NCBI RefSeq assembly: GCF_005885815.1
Contig: NZ_CP040602.1
Location: 1,751,630 to 1,815,629, forward strand
Reading direction: 5' to 3'
Length of the DNA: 64,000 nt
From: Thiomicrorhabdus sediminis
GTDB lineage: Bacteria > Pseudomonadota > Gammaproteobacteria > Thiomicrospirales > Thiomicrospiraceae
In this document: positions 56,885-64,000 of the stretch, piece by piece
Layout of the letters: every line of letters begins with the position of its first letter
Numbering within the stretch: the first letter of the stretch is position 1
Notes under the pieces: generated by a model
What the model was told of the DNA's origin: nothing
Seen by the model: only the letters and a program-made list of their open reading frames with translations
Database searches by the model: none
Program-made: the position numbers and the translations under genes

Positions 56885-58399
56885 TTAACCTACCGAACCT
56901 TCCAGACTGATGGCTAACAGCTCTTCGGCTTCTTGAGCAAATTCAAGAGGCAGCTCACTGAACACCTCTTTACAGAAACCATTTACAATCATTGAAATGG
57001 CGTCCTGCTCACTGATTCCGCGTTGCTGACAGTAGAACAACTGATCTTCACCGATACGGGAAGTGGTCGCCTCATGCTCAACTTGAGCAGTTGGATTCTC
57101 CACTTCGATATATGGGAATGTATGGGCTCCGCACTGATCGCCAATCAACATGGAGTCACACTGGGTAAAGTTTCGTGCACCTTCGGCGGTTGGCAGGATT
57201 TTTACCAGACCGCGATAGGTGTTATCACTTTTACCTGCCGAAAGACCTTTGGAGATAATGGTACTGCGCGTGTTTTTACCGATATGAATCATTTTGGTAC
57301 CCGTATCGGCCTGCTGACGACGATTAGTCAAAGCAACCGAATAGAATTCACCAATCGAGTTATCACCCTTTAACACACAACTTGGGTATTTCCAGGTGAT
57401 CGCTGATCCGGTTTCGGCCTGAGTCCATGACAATTTCGAATTACGCCCTTCGCAGACACCACGTTTGGTAACGAAGTTTAAGATACCGCCTTCACAGTCA
57501 TCATCACCCGGGTACCAGTTTTGTACGGTTGAGTATTTTACCTCGGCATCATCCAAAACGATGACCTCAACTACCGCTGCATGCAACTGGTAACTGTCAC
57601 GAACCGGTGCAGAACAGCCTTCGATATAACTGACATAGCTGTTTTTATCGGCAATCAGAATGGTACGCTCGAACTGGCCGGTCTTCGCTTCATTAATACG
57701 GAAGTAAGTAGATAGGTCAATCGGGCAACGCACGCCTTCGGGGATATAAACAAAGGTACCGTCCGATGCCACTGCCGAGTTCAATGCGGCAAAGTAGTTG
57801 TCATGGTAAGGCACAACAGTACCCAGATATTTTTGCACCAATTCAGGATAATCCTGAACGGCTTCCGAGAACGAACAGAAAATAATACCTAGCTTAGACA
57901 GGTCTTCACGTTTAGTGGTTGAGATAGAAACCGAGTCAAAGATGGCATCGACCGCGATATTCGCTTCATCTCCTGCAATCGGTACCCCCAGACTGGCAAA
58001 AGCCTTGGCTACTTCTGGATCGATTTGCTCTTCAACACCTGAGTCTGTTTCACAACTTCCGGCGCAAGAACCGCACTCAGGTGCGGAATAATAACTATAG
58101 TCCTGATAGTCCAGAGGCGTATATTCGGCTTTGGCCCAATGGGGCTCTTCCATGGTCTGCCAATGCTTGAATGCTTTTAAACGAAACTCAAGCATCCATT
58201 CAGGTTCGTTCTTTTTCGCCGAAATGGCGCGCACGACATCCTCGTTCAATCCACGTTCAAATGTCTCAACCGAGGTAGTGGTAACAAAACCTTCTTTATA
58301 GTGTTTGTTTTTCGCCAGAAGGCTGTCAATTTCTTCGTATTGACTTGTCTGCATCGCGCCTTCAGGAACCAATTCTGTAATTTTTGCTGCTTCAGCCAT
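56885..58399 (-). CDS. sufB: Fe-S cluster scaffold protein SufB
   Basis: 504 residues. The N-terminal cysteine-rich segment [12 protein letters not shown] and the core [22 protein letters not shown] are typical. The C-terminal [16 protein letters not shown] carries the conserved Glu and His region. It is the first gene of sufBCDS. There is no sufA or IscR-like gene directly before it; the IscA of the window is at 16.5 kb. Confidence 0.96.
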   Translation of the reverse strand: MAEAAKITELVPEGAMQTSQYEEIDSLLAKNKHYKEGFVTTTSVETFERGLNEDVVRAISAKKNEPEWMLEFRLKAFKHWQTMEEPHWAKAEYTPLDYQDYSYYSAPECGSCAGSCETDSGVEEQIDPEVAKAFASLGVPIAGDEANIAVDAIFDSVSISTTKREDLSKLGIIFCSFSEAVQDYPELVQKYLGTVVPYHDNYFAALNSAVASDGTFVYIPEGVRCPIDLSTYFRINEAKTGQFERTILIADKNSYVSYIEGCSAPVRDSYQLHAAVVEVIVLDDAEVKYSTVQNWYPGDDDCEGGILNFVTKRGVCEGRNSKLSWTQAETGSAITWKYPSCVLKGDNSIGEFYSVALTNRRQQADTGTKMIHIGKNTRSTIISKGLSAGKSDNTYRGLVKILPTAEGARNFTQCDSMLIGDQCGAHTFPYIEVENPTAQVEHEATTSRIGEDQLFYCQQRGISEQDAISMIVNGFCKEVFSELPLEFAQEAEELLAISLEGSVG

Positions 58400-58422
58400 C
58401 TTGATAAAATTGCCTAATATTA

Positions 58423-58451
58423 ATATCTGAGTATTTTAGTTGGTTATTCAA
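58423..58451 (-). promoter_or_regulatory. Candidate sufB promoter
   Basis: On the minus strand TTGAAT (58451-58446) and AGATAT (58428-58423), 17 bases apart, 24 bases before the sufB start. The AT-rich imperfect dyad CTAATATTAATATCTGAGTATTTTAG region around it might be an IscR-type site, but it is far less regular than the iscR palindrome. Confidence 0.35.
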
Positions 58452-58526
58452 AAAAAGTCCATGCGGATCACATAAAAATCCTAATGCCGACCACGACAAA
58501 AAATTACATTAAGTAGAATTATCACC

Positions 58527-59306
58527 TCAATAACGCGCGGCCTTAATCAATTGCTCGAACCACTCATCATTAAGCTCAAACCCATAGATTTTTAGATAAT
58601 TCTCTGGTTCCGTTTGATCCGCCGCAAAACTATCCAAGCGACAAGCACTGCCTTCTAAACGTACACGATTGGCGTACTCCAAAGTATTAAGATTCGCAGT
58701 GACACGCAATATCGGCATGGTCAAACTATGGCGTGAATTATCCAAAGCCATCAGCAAGTGGTCGAACACCATCTGAGAAACATCAAACCGCAAACACTGC
58801 AGTTGCTGCCCAACCCAAGGGTGGCTTAACTGCTTTTGAGCGTTTTGCTTTTTACTAAAAGTCGTCAAGATATCCTGCGGCCACTGCTGGTTCATCACCC
58901 TAACAATCGGTAGAGCATTCAGGCCATGTTTTTTTAGCCATGAGCTCCACTCTGCCTGCAATGTCAGATCGCTTTGTTCTGTGAAGTTGAAGACGATACT
59001 ATCGGCTCCCTGCAGCTGGGCAAGCAGCAAGCTTTCCAAACCTGGCAACCAGCATAACGCCTGCGGCGAGCTGCGCACATCGATCACACAGGCATGGTGC
59101 ACATCGTCCTGTACAACAGGGAAATCGACGATACCATTGTCAACAAAAGACCAGCTATAAAGCCCCGGCTTATCTACTGATTCCGCGAGCTGCAAAGAAG
59201 CCGTTGGCATATCGACAAACTGTAGCTGCCAGGTCGATAATAACCTCGATATTCCGCAACCGGGCAAACCGGTCAATACCACTTTTAAATTACCTGCGTT
59301 TTGCAT
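58527..59306 (-). CDS. Degenerate COG0523-like P-loop protein next to zinc-uptake genes
   Basis: 259 residues. The N terminus (LKVVLTGLPGCGIS, loop at 13-20) looks like the COG0523 (CobW/ZigA) GTPase P-loop, but the essential lysine of GxxGxGKT is replaced by isoleucine. The G4 position NKxD is replaced by NFTEQSDL after the helix LLLAQLQGADSIVF, and no zinc CxCC motif is seen. It lies 41 bases after znuA on the same strand. It may be a pseudo-GTPase partner of the zinc transporter. Other assignments are possible, so the family link is tentative. Confidence 0.45.
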   Translation of the reverse strand: MQNAGNLKVVLTGLPGCGISRLLSTWQLQFVDMPTASLQLAESVDKPGLYSWSFVDNGIVDFPVVQDDVHHACVIDVRSSPQALCWLPGLESLLLAQLQGADSIVFNFTEQSDLTLQAEWSSWLKKHGLNALPIVRVMNQQWPQDILTTFSKKQNAQKQLSHPWVGQQLQCLRFDVSQMVFDHLLMALDNSRHSLTMPILRVTANLNTLEYANRVRLEGSACRLDSFAADQTEPENYLKIYGFELNDEWFEQLIKAARY

Positions 59307-59347
59307 AGCTTTCTTTCAGACTCTACTTCTAGGCCATCCTGCAATTT

Positions 59348-60373
59348 CTATGGCTGCAAACACTTGAACACTTCATGCGCCAAGCTGTGATAAAGCTTCT
59401 CATAGCCAACAAACCCCTTATCACTGCTCTGTCGTGAAGTCGACTGCCCCGCTGATCCGACACCTAAAGGATCGGCAACGCCGATTTTGACATCGGTACC
59501 ACGAGTGACCGCTTGAATACGTCTTTCGGGAAACTGTGGCTCTTTAAAGACACATACCACCTCTTTGGCAAGCACCTTATTGCGCAATTCATAAACACGA
59601 CGAATACTTGGCGCAATGCTTGGGTTTAACTGGATCGAACCGACCGCATTTAAACCATAATGCTTTTCAAAATATTGAAACGCATCATGCAGAACCAGAT
59701 AAGGCCGTGACTTAACCGCCGACAACATTTCCTGAACCTGTTTATCCAAGGCTTGCAAAGCTTGCACAAACTTGGCTTCACGAGTGGCAATCTGTTGTTT
59801 TTTGTATGGCGCCAACCGCTGCAGTTCCCGACTGACAACCTTGACCAATTGCACCGCATTATCAAGCTCCAGCCAAAGATGACCGTCGACTACCAAATCC
59901 TTGTGCTCCGCATGACTACCTTGGCCATGCTCATGATCGTGCCCTGCCTGCCAGGCGCCGCCCTCTCGAACCGGCAGACGCTTAATGTCCTTCAAGTTGG
60001 CAAACTGGACAACAGGCGCATAAATACTGAATAAAGATTTATTTAACCAAGCATCGATACCGGCACCGTTCATCACCACCAATTCAGATTGATGCAATGC
60101 TTTGAGGTGAGAAGGTTTGAGCTGAAAACCGTGCGGGCTGCTACTGGCATTGAGCAATAACTGCAAACTGTCGTTTTCATCCAACAAAGGTTCAATCAAA
60201 CCTGCCAAAGGCGCAATACTTACCGTGACGATAACGCCTTTCTTGGTTGGCGATTGTGCATAAGCGCTCTGGCTTACCGCCAAGGCCAACATTGCCCATA
60301 GAAAAACTCTAGCGAATTTGCTCGCTTTTGATGCGAAGCGGTAATTAAATTTTAGTAAATTTGTTATTATCAT
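59348..60373 (-). CDS. znuA: Zinc ABC transporter periplasmic binding protein ZnuA
   Basis: 341 residues from the ATG at 60373, with a long signal sequence ending AYA. Cluster A-I fold: HGFQLKPSHLKALHQSELVVMNG (zinc histidine), a short His-rich loop HDHEHGQGSHAEH near 145, HLWLELDN, and VLHDAFQYFEKHYGLN. It binds zinc for ZnuBC. The 29-base gap to znuC means promoter elements overlap the coding ends. The degenerate P-loop gene follows. A GTG six codons upstream is an alternative start. Confidence 0.9.
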   Translation of the reverse strand: MIITNLLKFNYRFASKASKFARVFLWAMLALAVSQSAYAQSPTKKGVIVTVSIAPLAGLIEPLLDENDSLQLLLNASSSPHGFQLKPSHLKALHQSELVVMNGAGIDAWLNKSLFSIYAPVVQFANLKDIKRLPVREGGAWQAGHDHEHGQGSHAEHKDLVVDGHLWLELDNAVQLVKVVSRELQRLAPYKKQQIATREAKFVQALQALDKQVQEMLSAVKSRPYLVLHDAFQYFEKHYGLNAVGSIQLNPSIAPSIRRVYELRNKVLAKEVVCVFKEPQFPERRIQAVTRGTDVKIGVADPLGVGSAGQSTSRQSSDKGFVGYEKLYHSLAHEVFKCLQP

Positions 60374-60402
60374 CTTTATTTCATGTTCCACTAAGGCTTA
60401 GC

Positions 60403-61332
60403 GTGCAAAACCACAGCTCAATGACTCCTGTCGATAACCTATCCACAGCAGATTCAATCCTGATTGAAGCGCAAAACATTAACCACCGTTTTGCCGACAA
60501 TCTGGTACTGCAAAACATCTCTTTGCAGATCCTACCCAAACAGATTGTCACCCTAATCGGCCCAAACGGTGCCGGTAAATCAACACTGTTAAAGATTCTA
60601 CTCGGCTTGATCAAGCCTAGCGAAGGCAAGATTCGCCGTGCTGAAAATCTTCGCATCGGTTTTATGCCGCAAAAAATCCAGGTCGATCCGACTCTACCAA
60701 TGAGTGTTAAACGCTTTTTGCAACTTGGTTTAAACCGTCATCACCCAACCAATCACAAAGCCGCATTGGCAAAAGGCAGAAAACCTTTATTCAAACGCTT
60801 AGTTGAGCGCCTGTTTTTCAGGGCTCGCTATGATAACACATTGATTAATAAAACCATTGAAGAACTGGATATTGGCCATCTGCTAAACCAACCGATCCAA
60901 AAAGTGTCCGGCGGGGAAATGCAACGTATTTTGTTGGCGCGCGCGCTAATCAGACAACCGGACCTATTGGTATTGGATGAACCGGTTCAAGGGGTTGATT
61001 TGCAGGGGCAGACCGAAATCTATCAATACATCAATAAAATTCGTCATGAATATGGCTGCGGCATCTTGATGGTCAGCCACGATTTGCATATCGTCATGAG
61101 CCATACCGACCAAGTCTTGTGCTTAAACCAGCATCTCTGCTGTACCGGCCACCCGCAAAGCGTCAGCCAAAGCCCTGAGTTCCAGGCGTTATTCGGCGAA
61201 ATGGCCGATGAAATCGCCATCTACGAACACCATCACGACCACTCTCAATGCCAGCACACTCATGGTGAACATCATCAAGAAAGCGCCAATGAAGAAAAAC
61301 TGACCCTCAATAACCACAAGGAGGTTAAATAA
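60403..61332 (+). CDS. znuC: Zinc ABC transporter ATPase ZnuC with a His-rich C-terminal tail
   Basis: 309 residues from GTG 60403, which has AAGG six bases before it; ATG 60421 is an alternative. Walker A IGPNGAGKSTLLKILLG, signature VSGGEMQRILLARAL, Walker B LLVLDEPVQGVD. The last about 35 residues hold a cluster (EHHHDHSQCQHTHGEHH) typical of zinc-binding tails. Its stop overlaps the znuB ATG. Confidence 0.93.
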   Translation: MQNHSSMTPVDNLSTADSILIEAQNINHRFADNLVLQNISLQILPKQIVTLIGPNGAGKSTLLKILLGLIKPSEGKIRRAENLRIGFMPQKIQVDPTLPMSVKRFLQLGLNRHHPTNHKAALAKGRKPLFKRLVERLFFRARYDNTLINKTIEELDIGHLLNQPIQKVSGGEMQRILLARALIRQPDLLVLDEPVQGVDLQGQTEIYQYINKIRHEYGCGILMVSHDLHIVMSHTDQVLCLNQHLCCTGHPQSVSQSPEFQALFGEMADEIAIYEHHHDHSQCQHTHGEHHQESANEEKLTLNNHKEVK

Positions 61333-62132
61333 TGTTATTTGATCTTCCACAATTTATTTGGCTGGCACTGTTAGGCGGTCTCGGCTTAGCTTTAATTTCG
61401 GCACCTTTGGGCGTTTTTATGGTGTGGCAACGTCAATCCTACTTCGGTGCGACTCTGGCGCATTCCGCACTGCTGGGCATTAGCCTTGGCCTGTTTTTCA
61501 GCATCGATTTAACCCTAAGTGTGATTATCACCTCAATACTGGTGGCCACGCTGATTTTTGCTCTAGGCCAATATCGCCAGCTTTCCACCGACACGCTACT
61601 GGGAATTATGGCACACAGCAGCTTGGCGCTAGGCTTGGTGTTTATCAGCCTGCAAAGTAGTGTGCAAATTGATTTAATGAGTTACCTGTTCGGCGACATC
61701 CTGGCGGTGACACCACTGGATTTATGGTTGATTCTGCTCACCAGTGTATTGATTCTGTTTTTCCATATCCGCCATTGGGACAATCTATTAAACATTACTC
61801 TTAACCCGGAATTGGCCAGAGCTGAAGGTATCAAGGTCAAGCGGGTACAATTCGAATTCGCACTGTTGCTCGCGTTTATGATTGCCCTTTCAATGAAAAT
61901 TGTCGGCGTCCTGCTGGTAACGTCTTTATTGATTATTCCTGCCGCGGCGGCAAGAAAACTGGCGCAATCACCGGAAACCATGCTGTTTACCAGCATGCTG
62001 TTCGGTAGCTTGTCGATTCTTGCAGGCTTGGCTTTATCTTTTCAATTTGACCTCCCCACCGGTCCGGCGATCGTGCTGATGGCAACACTCATCTTTCTTG
62101 CTCTGCAATTAAAACCTAACACAGAAAAATAG
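61332..62132 (+). CDS. znuB: Zinc ABC transporter permease ZnuB
   Basis: 266 residues with seven or eight predicted transmembrane helices. The ABC-3 family coupling region GIMAHSSLALGLVFISLQ and ARAEGIKVKRVQFEF are visible. Its ATG overlaps the znuC stop by one base (TAATG), showing coupled translation. It is followed by a bidirectional terminator before folA. Confidence 0.93.
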   Translation: MLFDLPQFIWLALLGGLGLALISAPLGVFMVWQRQSYFGATLAHSALLGISLGLFFSIDLTLSVIITSILVATLIFALGQYRQLSTDTLLGIMAHSSLALGLVFISLQSSVQIDLMSYLFGDILAVTPLDLWLILLTSVLILFFHIRHWDNLLNITLNPELARAEGIKVKRVQFEFALLLAFMIALSMKIVGVLLVTSLLIIPAAAARKLAQSPETMLFTSMLFGSLSILAGLALSFQFDLPTGPAIVLMATLIFLALQLKPNTEK

Positions 62133-62171
62133 TGCTGAGCGGTTTATAGACTGAATGCCTAATATGGAAAC

Positions 62172-62206
62172 AAAAAAGCCTTAGGCCATTTAACCTAAGG
62201 CTTTTT
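62172..62206. terminator. Bidirectional terminator between znuB and folA
   Basis: GCCTTAGG (62178-62185) and CCTAAGGC (62194-62201) form a perfect stem between A6 and T6 runs. Confidence 0.92.
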
Positions 62207-62236
62207 TGATGATCTGGGCAAAGAAACCTGAAGCGA

Positions 62237-62749
62237 TCAAGCCGCCCTTTCAAGGGTGATAAAATCGAAGGCATATTGATGACGTGCATCAATTGGATGA
62301 TGCTCTCTGGAAACTTCGAACCACTCCCCCTCTTGCTGCCAATCCGGGAAAAAGGTATCACCGTCAATATCAGCGTCAATCAAGGTCAGGTATAGGCGTT
62401 CAGCCTGCTCCATCATTTGAGAATATAATTGACCGCCCCCCATAATAACCACTTCATCCGGATTGTCGGCCTTAACAGCTTGTAACGCCTTTTCTACCGA
62501 ATCGAAGACCGGTACGGAATAATTCAGGTCGGTCTGTCTGGAAATCACATAATTGGGTCTTCCCGGCAGTGGACGACAGCCCAGAGATTCAAAGGTTTTT
62601 CGTCCCATAATCACTGGCTTGCCTAAGGTGTTTTTCTTAAAAAACTGCAAATCATCAGGCAGATGCCAAGGCATATCGTTATCTTTGCCGATGACACGAT
62701 TGGTCGTCATCGCAGCAATCATTGATATTCTCATTTGACTTTCATTCAT
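62237..62749 (-). CDS. folA: Dihydrofolate reductase
   Basis: 170 residues from the ATG at 62749. Active site elements: [32 protein letters not shown] with the catalytic aspartate. It regenerates tetrahydrofolate after thymidylate synthesis. The ATG overlaps the thyA stop (ATGA), so translation is coupled to thyA. A second in-frame ATG at 62734 (MRISMIAAM) matches the usual N terminus and could also be the start. Confidence 0.95.
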   Translation of the reverse strand: MNESQMRISMIAAMTTNRVIGKDNDMPWHLPDDLQFFKKNTLGKPVIMGRKTFESLGCRPLPGRPNYVISRQTDLNYSVPVFDSVEKALQAVKADNPDEVVIMGGGQLYSQMMEQAERLYLTLIDADIDGDTFFPDWQQEGEWFEVSREHHPIDARHQYAFDFITLERAA

Positions 62750-63579
62750 ACCGACACCTGCGCTTTGATATGCGGGTGTGATTCATAGTCCACTATTTCA
62801 AAATCTTCAAACTTATAATCAAAAATCGATTCCGGCTTGCGCTTAATGACCAACTTCGGCAAAGGATAAGGCTCGCGGCTGATCTGCTCTTTGGCCTGCT
62901 CGATAGTATTGTTATACAGATGCACATCACCGCCGGTCCAGACAAACTCGCCCACTTCATAGCCGGTTTGCTGAGCAATCATGTGCAATAGCAATGCATA
63001 GCTGGCAATATTGAACGGCACCCCTAGAAAAGTATCGGCGCTACGCTGGTATAGCTGACAAGAAACACGATTATTGGCCACATAGAACTGGAAAAACGCA
63101 TGACAGGTCGCTAACGCCATCTGCCCATTTTCAACATTCTGTTGCGGACTGATCGACTCATCCGGCAGGTCAGACGGGTTCCATGCGGTGACGATCATGC
63201 GACGACTGTTCGGGTTGTTCTTCAGAGTTTCGACCACTTCGGCAATCTGATTGATGGTACTACCGTCCGGGTTCTGCCAAGCGACCCATTGCTTACCGTA
63301 TAGAGGCCCTAAATCACCGGACTCGGTCGCCCATTCATCCCAGATACGCACGCCATTGTCTTTTAGGTATTTGATATTGGTATCACCACTCAAAAACCAC
63401 AATAGCTCATGCACAATAGAGCGGATATGCAATTTTTTGGTGGTGACTAACGGAAAACCTTGTTGCAAGTCAAAACGCATCTGGTAACCAAATACTGAAC
63501 GGGTACCGGTACCGGTTCTATCACCTTTATCGGTACCATTCTGCAAAATATGCTGCAAAAGATCTAGATACTGTCTCAT
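62746..63579 (-). CDS. thyA: Thymidylate synthase
   Basis: 277 residues. The nucleophile cysteine is in [13 protein letters not shown], and the folate and phosphate-binding elements [23 protein letters not shown] and [13 protein letters not shown] are intact. A short insertion ([12 protein letters not shown]) precedes the active site. It makes dTMP from dUMP. Order lgt-thyA-folA; lgt-thyA is a common pairing. Confidence 0.97.
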   Translation of the reverse strand: MRQYLDLLQHILQNGTDKGDRTGTGTRSVFGYQMRFDLQQGFPLVTTKKLHIRSIVHELLWFLSGDTNIKYLKDNGVRIWDEWATESGDLGPLYGKQWVAWQNPDGSTINQIAEVVETLKNNPNSRRMIVTAWNPSDLPDESISPQQNVENGQMALATCHAFFQFYVANNRVSCQLYQRSADTFLGVPFNIASYALLLHMIAQQTGYEVGEFVWTGGDVHLYNNTIEQAKEQISREPYPLPKLVIKRKPESIFDYKFEDFEIVDYESHPHIKAQVSV

Positions 63580-63647
63580 ATGCTGTTTTGTCTCATGTTA
63601 ATTTTAAAATCGATCTTGTTTTGCCTAGGCGCCATAGCGCTGATAGT

Positions 63648-64000
63648 TCAAGGTTTAACGGCACTGCATTTTTTGCCGTACCACCATAAAAGCACACCGG
63701 CAATTATCATCGGCATTGAGAGAATCTGCCCCATAGTCAGCCAATTCCAAGCCAGATAACCTAGCTGCGGATCAGGCACCCGCCAGAACTCTACGATAAA
63801 TCGGAAGACGCCATAGCCGATTAAAAATAGCGCCGCCACAGCACCCGGCGTTCTTGGCTTGGCACTGAACCACGCCAATACAAGCAGTAATACCATTCCT
63901 TCCAAAAAAGCTTCCAATAACTGCGTTGGATATTTCTGCACTGTTTGCATTAACAGCGGATCGTATACCCACATACCTAAAGGCGAATCGGTCAGCTTGC
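63648..64000 (-). CDS. lgt: Prolipoprotein diacylglyceryl transferase, C-terminal end (partial, runs off the right edge)
   Basis: The last about 117 codons of the minus-strand gene. Frame is open to the window edge (KLTDSPLGMWVYDP). C-terminal Lgt features: YPTQLLEAFLEG, RTPGAVAALFLIGYGVFRFIVEFWRVPDPQLG and the final membrane helix. It attaches diacylglycerol to the lipobox cysteine of lipoproteins such as BamB. thyA starts 68 bases after its stop. Confidence 0.9.
   Translation of the reverse strand, partial: KLTDSPLGMWVYDPLLMQTVQKYPTQLLEAFLEGMVLLLVLAWFSAKPRTPGAVAALFLIGYGVFRFIVEFWRVPDPQLGYLAWNWLTMGQILSMPMIIAGVLLWWYGKKCSAVKP

Noticed and set aside
1-64000. CRISPR arrays, insertion sequences, prophage or tRNA genes
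   Set aside because: No spaced direct repeats, transposase or integrase frames, or cloverleaf sequences were recognised; gaps between genes are short.

Overview
The window is a compact chromosomal segment of moderate GC content from a gammaproteobacterium. Its gene content points to an aerobic sulfur-oxidising chemolithotroph of the Thiomicrospira / Hydrogenovibrio / Thiomicrorhabdus type. The reasons are a soxXYZA thiosulfate-oxidation operon with a probable single-haem SoxA, a TusA-DsrE2 sulfur-carrier pair beside it, and several small c-type cytochromes. Gammaproteobacterial gene neighbourhoods are preserved throughout. This lineage is inferred from gene content and order; no database comparison was made. 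I saw no tRNA, rRNA, CRISPR array, insertion sequence or prophage.

Layout. 1-5.2 kb: start of an acetolactate synthase gene (edge), orn, an M48 (Ste24-like) protease, phhB, rsgA, an overlooked 58-residue membrane protein, and two small cytochromes c. 5.2-9.1 kb: one very large FAD/Fe-S oxidoreductase. 9.2-19.0 kb: a minus-strand block der-bamB-yfgM-hisS-rodZ-rlmN-ndk-iscA-iscR-cysE-trmJ, facing suhB. This is the E. coli suhB...der neighbourhood, but ispG, iscS, iscU, hscBA and fdx are absent. 20-24.8 kb: rimI, a divergent HolD-like gene, leuA, pssA, dsrE2, tusA. 24.9-28.7 kb: bepA-like protease and soxXYZA. 28.9-36.7 kb: a TerB-like gene, ilvD, argA, rnt, an MDR oxidoreductase, grxD, and an AsnB-family amidotransferase resembling the N-acetylglutaminylglutamine type. 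37-43.7 kb: exported alpha/beta hydrolase, CHASE4-like/GGDEF/EAL protein, coaE, mutT, hisC, argJ. 43.8-52.7 kb: secA, dciA, lpxC, ftsA, ftsQ, ddlB, murC, which is the end of a division/cell-wall cluster with no ftsZ between ftsA and lpxC and no murG before murC. 52.9-58.4 kb: an unknown 115-residue protein and sufBCDS. 58.5-62.1 kb: a degenerate COG0523-like P-loop protein with znuA and znuCB. 62.2-64 kb: folA, thyA and the end of lgt (edge).

How it fits together. Sox proteins oxidise thiosulfate in the periplasm and pass electrons to cytochromes c, while TusA/DsrE2 shuttle sulfane sulfur in the cytoplasm. Iron-sulfur assembly appears to rest on SufBCDS, with IscR and IscA left from an isc locus. 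A perfect palindrome over the iscR -10 box is a likely operator. Zinc uptake is encoded by divergent znuA and znuCB. The most unusual points are the missing ftsZ, the iscR-iscA remnant, the HolD-like protein with a long acidic insert, the membrane-stub RodZ, and the P-loop protein that has lost its key GTPase residues.
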